A DNA stretch of 32,769 nt. Origin: Bacteriovorax stolpii (GTDB taxonomy: Bacteria; Bdellovibrionota; Bacteriovoracia; Bacteriovoracales; Bacteriovoracaceae). Made by a program: the position numbers and the translations under genes. Shown here one piece after another: positions 27,984 through 32,769 of the stretch. The stretch spans positions 1-32,769 of the forward strand of contig CAMDQH010000027.1 in the NCBI GenBank assembly GCA_945905815.1, written 5' to 3'. Each line of letters opens with the position of its first letter. Position 1 is the first letter of the stretch. The notes under the pieces were generated by a model. It did not search any database. It saw nothing but the letters and a program-made list of their open reading frames with translations, and was not told the DNA's origin.

Positions 27984-28404
27984 TGCTATTATCTCTGACT
28001 AAAATATCTGCCATCTTTTCCAACACAAATTTTTTATATTCATTGCGATTAGTAAGGACCTGACACCCGACCTGGCCATTGCGAACCCATGCCACTTTAT
28101 ATTTATTCTCGACACTTAAGCCTTCAAAGGACATGCTGATGGTCATGATTGCGCCCCGACGAAAAAGTTGTTCTTGATCATTAGCATCCAAAAAAAATGA
28201 TAGACCACCAAGCGAAATATCTTTGAGGTAAAACACTTTTTTCTGTAGTTCTGAAAAGGTAACTTCAAATAAAATGTTCGAGAGTTTTTTTAGCGCCAAA
28301 CGTTCATATAATCGATTTTCCACTTGGAGCATCCGATTAAAACGCTTACCGAGAAAAGGTAACAAGACTAAAACCGTCAGGATCATTTTTTTAAATGTGC
28401 GCAT
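27973..28404 (-). CDS. PilZ-domain protein with N-terminal membrane segment
   Basis: A protein of 143 residues. A short hydrophobic segment near the N-terminus (MILTVLVLLPFLG) probably anchors it in the inner membrane. The rest is a PilZ domain: RLYER fits the RxxxR c-di-GMP-binding element and DISLGG, about 30 residues on, fits DxSxxG. These are the residues that contact cyclic di-GMP in known PilZ proteins. A beta-rich remainder (TISMSFEGLSV, YKVAWVRNGQVGCQVL) and a C-terminal helix complete the fold. No ribosome binding site precedes ATG 28404, but TATAAT lies 5 nt before it. The gene is wedged between the motor-operon lipoprotein and the LamG lipoprotein, which suggests c-di-GMP control of the surface system; that link is inferred. 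Confidence 0.82.
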   Translation of the reverse strand: MRTFKKMILTVLVLLPFLGKRFNRMLQVENRLYERLALKKLSNILFEVTFSELQKKVFYLKDISLGGLSFFLDANDQEQLFRRGAIMTISMSFEGLSVENKYKVAWVRNGQVGCQVLTNRNEYKKFVLEKMADILVRDNSITG

Positions 28405-28424
28405 AATTGATTATATCGCGCATA
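28399..28424. repeat. Imperfect dyad in the divergent PilZ/LamG promoter gap
   Basis: TGCGCATAAT on the left is mirrored by ATTATATCGCGCA on the right, with a 3-nt insertion breaking perfect symmetry. It covers the PilZ -10 box and lies upstream of the LamG lipoprotein gene, so a shared operator is possible. Confidence 0.3.
28404..28415 (-). promoter_or_regulatory. Perfect -10 box abutting the PilZ start codon
   Basis: On the minus strand TATAAT (28415-28410) ends 5 nt before the ATG at 28404, with TTTACG about 16 nt upstream as a weak -35. The transcript would start at or within a base or two of the start codon, as in leaderless mRNAs. Confidence 0.5.
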
Positions 28425-28476
28425 TTTTATTCGTAAATACTTCTCACATAAAACCGACTAGATGATGGGGGGTTCA

Positions 28477-31400
28477 ATGAACTTCAAGTTTCACGTCCTT
28501 TTCATTTTAGCCTTCAGTGCTATTTTTCTGGCCTCTTGTCAGAAATCGCAAAATCATACGGATGCTCCCCCGGACTATAAACTCGACAATATTTCTGGTG
28601 CATCCAATGCTTTACCTACTATTCAGTTCAAATTTCCAGAGACGGAGATCTCAATTCCTGATGCTTCCCATTTGAACATCTCTTGGTTTGCCCGAGATCT
28701 CGATGATGATGCTAAAATTAGCATTCGAGTCCTTGCCGGCCCATTAGTTCCTTGCGGAAACGGAATTTTGATTGCTTCTAATCTAAGTGAAAACACAATC
28801 AATAATTATACCTTGGATACTTCGCAATTTGTTATGACTCAATTTGTCGTCTGTTTGATCATTGATGATTCCTTTTCTCCGGCCGTCTCAGTTAAGTCAC
28901 CGATAATCAGCAAAATACTTCCGGTCACATCGCCTAAATTAGTTTCACCTTCAGCAGCTTTAAGTCTGCCTTACTACAATGGTGTTCGACTTAAATGGCA
29001 AGACTTCGATGCCTTCTCTCATAGTATTTCGATTAAAGCTTCTGCTACTAATTCTGGTACCTGTTCCGCCGGTCAAACCTTAGTCAGTGGAATTACCGAT
29101 GCTGATAAAAATAATTACTGGGATTTTTTACCTTCAGTCCATGGAATGTCAGCAGGCACGACTTACCTGTGCTTGGTCTATCAAGATAATTTAGGCAAAT
29201 TTATCTATTCATTCTCCCCACTTATTACAATTCAGGCAGCAAATTTAAATATTGCGATGAAAACAGATTTTGATAATCCCTCCATACCTGTTGGGGCAGT
29301 GCTACACTCCGGAGCAGTTGGGAATAGCACCTATTGGAGCAGTGGTGGAAATGCAGGCCCCCTTTCCCTCGCCCACATCATGCCGGTCGATTCGTTTACA
29401 CTTGAATTTGGAATGAAGGTTCCTGTCGCCAGTACAAACTTTCAAGGAATGGATAACCTTGCACTGTCAAAAGATAAGTATATTCTTTTTAACGGTCCGA
29501 ATTTCACACTCTCGCTCTCTCCCTCGATGGGATGGCAAGGTACATTTAAAATTGCCGGAGGCCAGACCGATTTTAGTATCTGGTTAGATGGAGTAAATGA
29601 AAATTCTTATAGCTATTTGGCCGATAATAACTGGCACCATGTTGCTATTGTGTGGGATGGAAGAATAGGTGATGTGAAATTATATATCGACGGAAAAATG
29701 CCTTTGGTTTTTAATCAAAAAGTCCCCCCAGGTTCTCTCCAGGTTGTTTCTGGCCCTCTGTATTTAGGTAATAATTTTGATGGTGAAATTGATCAGATCG
29801 CTCTGACCGATTGGGTACTACCTCAAAGTTTATTATTAAATCATTCTCAAAAATTAAATTCAGGCTTGGCCTACGACAATACTCTTGCCACCGTTCCAGC
29901 ATTTATCAATCCAATCCATGCAGTCTTACCTGCTCTCTACACTGCTCCTTCAATAGTCGGCAGTAATCCGCTGGTAACCTTGCTAGATATGCCCGTTCCC
30001 GTAATTAAATCCACTTCCACTCTAGCAGAAAACCGTTTGACGTTTAAAGGCCGTTATCTCTCTCAGACTGGATCACTTGAAACTGATATCACAATCAATC
30101 AACGTGAAGCGGATATCCAAGCTGAGCTGGCAAAAAACTATCACTTTGCTTTGCAACTTTCCGAAGGGCAGTACACTAGCATAAATGCAAGTAACGATCA
30201 GGTATTGGTTCTCGCAAATGCAAATCCTAACTTCTCATTGGGTATTTGGTCTGGCTACCAGGAAATGCCAGATAAATTTATCAATAATTTTTCATTGCTG
30301 CCAGTCTCCATGAGTTTGACCAATTTGGCCGATGAGGTGATTGGATGTAACGGGCTACCGAATGGTAAATGTCCGGCTCCATTTTCGTCATTGGGATTAT
30401 TCGCTGAAGATGCTTCTAGAAAAGCAGATCTTTTAGAACCTTATCTGACCGCACTCACTCGTGATGTTGACTTTATTCAGGATGGAAGAGATTTTCTGGA
30501 TTGGGAAATTACTGGATACAAAATAAATTCGAGGGCCATTCAGCTGCGAGCTCATATGGGGCTGCAATGGGATACATTTCAGAGCCGAAATCTAGCGCGC
30601 CTGTACACTAACTACGCCTTCGAAATACAAAACTATGATTTTCCACAGCCGCGCTCGATTAATAGTGCTCCCTATATGATGATGGATGTAGCAGGAAAAA
30701 ATAGCTTTAATCGATCTTACGAGGAAATGAAGGGAATCAATGGATCAATAGGCGGGACAACATACCCTACTCCACTCTTCATTCCTCTAAATCCGAGTGC
30801 TTGGAAAAAAAGTCAAACGGGAAGTCTGGGCTTGTCCTGGATTTGGAATTCACGGAGAAATGAGGGCACCAAGCTCTTTGCTCCGATGGTAAGTGCTCAT
30901 CAGGAATCAGCAACTCAAGCTTCACTTCCACCTTTTAATTATTTGGCCAACTTGAAATTTATGGGTGTTTGGGGATCTGAGTTTTATAACTCCGGGATTA
31001 ATTTCCCAATGGATAACAGCACTGATTCAAGGGACTTGATTTGGCCATTGGCCTCAGTGGGATTGGTCCAAGGAGCTCTCTCTCATGCTGATGATTTGAT
31101 CAAGAATGGCTTTTTACTCGTTTATGAAACGTTTCAAAAAGATTTTAGCATTTCCCTTTCTCCCTTCGACACTCCTATTGCTGTTAGAAAACATTTAACC
31201 TTAGAAAAATATCTCATTGCAACTGGGCGCATGCCTTCTTCCATCAAAAATGGCAGCATTCCGGCAAACACTAATGTCACTTTAACTATAAGTGGTAAGA
31301 CCATAACCTTGGAATCAAGACCACAGGGAAGTCTTTATTATTTTGATAACTCAGCGGCTTTACCTGTTCTGTTGCAATTAGATAAATTTCACGAAATTGG

Positions 31401-31839
31401 ACATCCTCAACGCTGGTCAAAAACAACTTTATTAGAAGCTGAACTCTATGATGATCTGGGAATGAATAGTGGATCGCGAGAAACCAGTCCAAATATCGGA
31501 GCGTCTTTAAACTATTCGGCCCATCAAACTTATCTAACTGGAGTCAGCTCAAATTCTCCCATTAAGTATAACTTCACTCCAAACAAAGCTGGCAATCTTA
31601 AAATAGAAGCGAATCTTTCAACTTCCGTTGCTACCAATTTTACGATTGAAGTCTTTGATCCAAGCATTTCTTTAATTGTACCGATATATTTAAATTCCCA
31701 ACTAGTTTCAACCTTTGGTATTTTTCAAACAGTGAACCTAGGAACCATCGCTGGATTAGTTCGCAAAAACTATATCTTGAAAGTTCGTGTCGATGCTCTT
31801 GGTAGTCATTGGGATGCATTCACTCTCTCTCCGCTTTAG
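28477..31839 (+). CDS. Giant LamG-domain lipoprotein
   Basis: A secreted lipoprotein of 1120 residues from the ATG at 28477 (MNFKFHVLFILAFSAIFLASC). I prefer this to the ATG at 28462, because GGGGGG lies just upstream and the signal then begins with a normal charged segment. Lipobox LASC, Cys 21, Gln next. Two Ig/FN3-like domains (about 40-255) contain Asp-rich turns (RDLDDDAKISIRVL). A LamG domain lies at about 265-450 (NNWHHVAIVWDG; GEIDQIALTDWVL). A large uncharacterised middle region (about 470-900) follows. The tail (VRKHLTLEKYLIATGRMPSS; QLDKFHEIGHPQRWS; LEAELYDDLG) aligns block by block with the 399-4235 product. The two are clear paralogues, although this middle region lacks some Trp/Asp-rich stretches of the other. 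The gene is monocistronic in view and divergent from PilZ. Confidence 0.83.
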   Translation: MNFKFHVLFILAFSAIFLASCQKSQNHTDAPPDYKLDNISGASNALPTIQFKFPETEISIPDASHLNISWFARDLDDDAKISIRVLAGPLVPCGNGILIASNLSENTINNYTLDTSQFVMTQFVVCLIIDDSFSPAVSVKSPIISKILPVTSPKLVSPSAALSLPYYNGVRLKWQDFDAFSHSISIKASATNSGTCSAGQTLVSGITDADKNNYWDFLPSVHGMSAGTTYLCLVYQDNLGKFIYSFSPLITIQAANLNIAMKTDFDNPSIPVGAVLHSGAVGNSTYWSSGGNAGPLSLAHIMPVDSFTLEFGMKVPVASTNFQGMDNLALSKDKYILFNGPNFTLSLSPSMGWQGTFKIAGGQTDFSIWLDGVNENSYSYLADNNWHHVAIVWDGRIGDVKLYIDGKMPLVFNQKVPPGSLQVVSGPLYLGNNFDGEIDQIALTDWVLPQSLLLNHSQKLNSGLAYDNTLATVPAFINPIHAVLPALYTAPSIVGSNPLVTLLDMPVPVIKSTSTLAENRLTFKGRYLSQTGSLETDITINQREADIQAELAKNYHFALQLSEGQYTSINASNDQVLVLANANPNFSLGIWSGYQEMPDKFINNFSLLPVSMSLTNLADEVIGCNGLPNGKCPAPFSSLGLFAEDASRKADLLEPYLTALTRDVDFIQDGRDFLDWEITGYKINSRAIQLRAHMGLQWDTFQSRNLARLYTNYAFEIQNYDFPQPRSINSAPYMMMDVAGKNSFNRSYEEMKGINGSIGGTTYPTPLFIPLNPSAWKKSQTGSLGLSWIWNSRRNEGTKLFAPMVSAHQESATQASLPPFNYLANLKFMGVWGSEFYNSGINFPMDNSTDSRDLIWPLASVGLVQGALSHADDLIKNGFLLVYETFQKDFSISLSPFDTPIAVRKHLTLEKYLIATGRMPSSIKNGSIPANTNVTLTISGKTITLESRPQGSLYYFDNSAALPVLLQLDKFHEIGHPQRWSKTTLLEAELYDDLGMNSGSRETSPNIGASLNYSAHQTYLTGVSSNSPIKYNFTPNKAGNLKIEANLSTSVATNFTIEVFDPSISLIVPIYLNSQLVSTFGIFQTVNLGTIAGLVRKNYILKVRVDALGSHWDAFTLSPL

Positions 31840-31851
31840 CCTGTACAGGCT
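31838..31851. repeat. 14-bp perfect palindrome at a gene end
   Basis: AGCCTGTACAGGCT overlaps the TAG stop of the LamG lipoprotein. No T run follows, so it is not a standard intrinsic terminator; it may still form a hairpin at the mRNA end or be a protein-binding site. Confidence 0.4.
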
Positions 31852-31918
31852 TCGAGCTTACCTTGGGTAAATGATGGGCCAATTCGCTGGGGCAGATCTT
31901 TTTGCCTGCCAGTACCGA

Positions 31919-32065
31919 TTAATGATTCTTAAGAATTTTGCAAACTCTTTGCGCCAGATCCTTTGCCGCTTCTACGCAGATATGAATATTGTAATTTGAG
32001 GCGGCCCCAGAGCATCCAGGTGCTGACAGCGATCTTTTAATGTTTTCTTGATAACCGTCAAAGAT
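31919..32065 (-). pseudogene. C-terminal fragment of an unrecognised protein next to the intron
   Basis: A minus-strand open frame of 48 codons ends in TAA at 31919 and reads FDGYQENIKRSLSAPGCSG, followed by a helical end (VEAAKDLAQRVCKILKN). Codon composition is protein-like. It begins exactly where the group II intron 3' boundary is predicted, so it could be the 3' exon of an interrupted gene. The sequence on the other side of the intron does not offer a clear matching open frame. Family unknown; it may be chance. Confidence 0.35.
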
Positions 32066-32102
32066 CGGGTAGACCTACCCCGTTACCAGGGTAGACTCCC
32101 CA
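32066..32102 (-). ncRNA. Group II intron domain VI
   Basis: Downstream of domain V the minus strand has GTCTACCCTGG-TAAC-GGGGTAGG, a stem with a short loop, followed by TCTACCCGAT at the expected 3' splice site. A bulged A near the 3' side could be the branch point; I cannot place it exactly. Confidence 0.6.
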
Positions 32103-32104
32103 CA

Positions 32105-32137
32105 GAACCGTACGTGCGGATTTCCCGCATACGGCTC
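32105..32137 (-). ncRNA. Group II intron domain V
   Basis: On the minus strand GAGCCGTATGCGG-GAAA loop-TCCGCACGTACGGTTC folds into the 33-nt domain V hairpin. It has the catalytic AGC triad at the base, the CG bulge and a GAAA loop. It is the most conserved part of group II introns and is undamaged here. Confidence 0.88.
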
Positions 32138-32156
32138 TTCAAAATAGGAGTTTACT

Positions 32157-32420
32157 TTACAGTCTGACATACAGCTTTAATGACCCATAAGGTATTTTCA
32201 TGAAGGGTCGAATCAGTGGAACTTCCTCCATCAATCTTTTCATCTCGGCCCAACTTACTTTTCCCTTCTGACTTCTTCGTGACAGGCAACGTTTCCAGTA
32301 TTTTAAAACCTCTTGATAAAAGCTTTGCAACCTTCCGTTATTTCCGGCCATACCGTAGTAATTGTAGTGTCCCCTGAGTACGGCAGTGATTACATTTCCG
32401 CTTACGGGGTTGATGCCTAT
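32157..32420 (-). pseudogene. ltrA: C-terminal remnant of group II intron reverse transcriptase/maturase
   Basis: The frame reads GNVITAVLRGHYNYYGMAGN at its start, then FYQEVLKYWKRCLSRRSQKG, SWAEMKRLMEEVPLIRPF and KIPYGSLKLYVRL before TAA. This matches the maturase (domain X) end of group II intron proteins, where 'LRGHxNYYG' and 'W..xLxRRSQ' are hallmark blocks. The frame is closed upstream by TGA at 32421-32423, and sequence beyond is intron RNA rather than the reverse transcriptase palm. The YADD-containing catalytic part is therefore gone and no HNH endonuclease follows. A non-functional protein is expected. Confidence 0.82.
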
Positions 32421-32730
32421 TCATCTCGACGATTCGGCCTGTTCATTCAGATTCCATCAGCTCTGGCATTAGGTTGCCCGTCCTACCAACATGGTTCCTT
32501 CACCTCCATCTGCTAAACTTTAAGGTGGTGCTCATTTCAGAGCACAAGCTCACTTCACGCTTTCTTGGCGCGCTATAGCCTGAATTAGCCCTACATTTTA
32601 CATCTTGAAAACATGGGAGCCCCCCCTTTTTTATGTGTTGATCTCCAATGAAAACTCGAAACCAATAGGTTTAAGGTGAACTACTTATTATCTTTCCCCA
32701 TTTAAAAGCAATTCCCTGATCGGCTAGGCC

Positions 32731-32762
32731 GGAGGCTTTTCCGTTTCGGCTTCCATTTTTTA
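32731..32762 (+). terminator. Weak terminator-like hairpin at the right edge
   Basis: GGAGGC pairs with GCTTCC (one G-U) around a 12-nt loop, followed by ATTTTTT. No plus-strand gene ends just before it, so its role is unclear. Confidence 0.3.
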
Positions 32763-32769
32763 GGAGGGG

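Larger units (their letters stand above)
32064..32573 (-). mobile_element. Collapsed group II intron
   Basis: On the minus strand the element starts near GCGCGCC (32573; the consensus 5' end is GUGYG, so one mismatch). It continues through about 170 nt of structured, non-coding sequence resembling domain I. It then passes directly into the last ~88 codons of the intron maturase, domain V (32105-32137) and a domain VI stem, ending at CTACCCGAT (about 32064). Intact bacterial introns of this kind are about 2 kb or more with an open frame of over 400 codons, so most of the reverse transcriptase is missing. It is an internal-deletion remnant and cannot move without help from another copy. Confidence 0.8.
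31840..32769. other. Gene-poor tail with a decayed mobile element
   Basis: Apart from the group II intron remnant and a short minus-strand frame described separately, I see no gene here. 31891-31910 holds a small hairpin (GGCAG/CTGCC) with no T run after it. The last 190 bases contain short broken frames, a C7T6 homopolymer stretch near 32620-32632 and one weak terminator-like hairpin at the right edge. Confidence 0.5.

Noticed and set aside
32313-32516. Plus-strand frame of 67 codons at the intron
   Set aside because: It is antisense to the group II intron remnant; frames of this kind over intron RNA are commonly mis-annotated and it has no ribosome binding site.
1-32769. tRNA, rRNA or CRISPR array
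   Set aside because: No cloverleaf-like gene, rRNA signature or regularly spaced direct repeats were seen on either strand.

Overview
The window reads as accessory chromosome from a Gram-negative, envelope-rich bacterium of moderate-to-low GC (roughly 40-45 % by eye). Six secreted lipoproteins of 1,100-1,450 residues, all with a non-Asp residue after the lipobox cysteine (outer-membrane type by the E. coli rule), sit around a MotA/MotB stator, outer-membrane-protein candidates, a PEGA/TPR protein, a FliF/FliG-like protein and a PilZ protein. This suggests Bdellovibrionota (Bacteriovorax/Peredibacter-like predators) or a related delta-type lineage. That assignment is inference from gene content only.

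Layout. 1-398: no convincing gene. 399-16789, minus strand: a tight four-gene operon, read right to left, of giant lipoproteins: FN3/FGE-like (12455-16789), ASH-repeat/FGE-like (8254-12480), FN3/FGE-like (4229-8170) and LamG (399-4235). Three of the four junctions are overlaps or short gaps. 16793-16952: divergent promoter region. 16953-17698, plus: two small unrecognised genes. 17695-19258, minus: MotB-like and MotA-like genes. 19294-27983, plus: a likely operon of an exported barrel-like protein, a small outer-membrane barrel candidate, a PEGA/TPR protein, a FliF-RBM3-like/FliG-like membrane protein and a third FN3/FGE-like giant lipoprotein. 27973-28404, minus: PilZ-domain protein. 28477-31839, plus: second LamG giant lipoprotein. 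31840-32769: a gene-poor tail with a collapsed group II intron on the minus strand (5' domain I sequence joined to the last ~88 codons of the maturase, an intact-looking domain V and a domain VI).

How the genes may work together. The central block has the parts of an ion-driven motor spanning the envelope: a stator (MotA/MotB with plug-proximal Asp and OmpA-type peptidoglycan binding), a protein with the last ring-building motif of the flagellar MS-ring fused through one membrane span to a FliG-like helical cytoplasmic region, a periplasmic PEGA/TPR protein, and two outer-membrane candidates. No flagellar rod, hook, filament or export genes are visible. The giant lipoprotein follows the FliF/FliG-like gene by 8 bp, so a surface lipoprotein is probably co-expressed with the motor. 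Its paralogues form the divergent operon and a PilZ gene lies beside them. The working hypothesis is a non-flagellar, possibly gliding or adhesin-driving machine with interchangeable surface lipoproteins. The sequence supports the parts list. The function is inferred.
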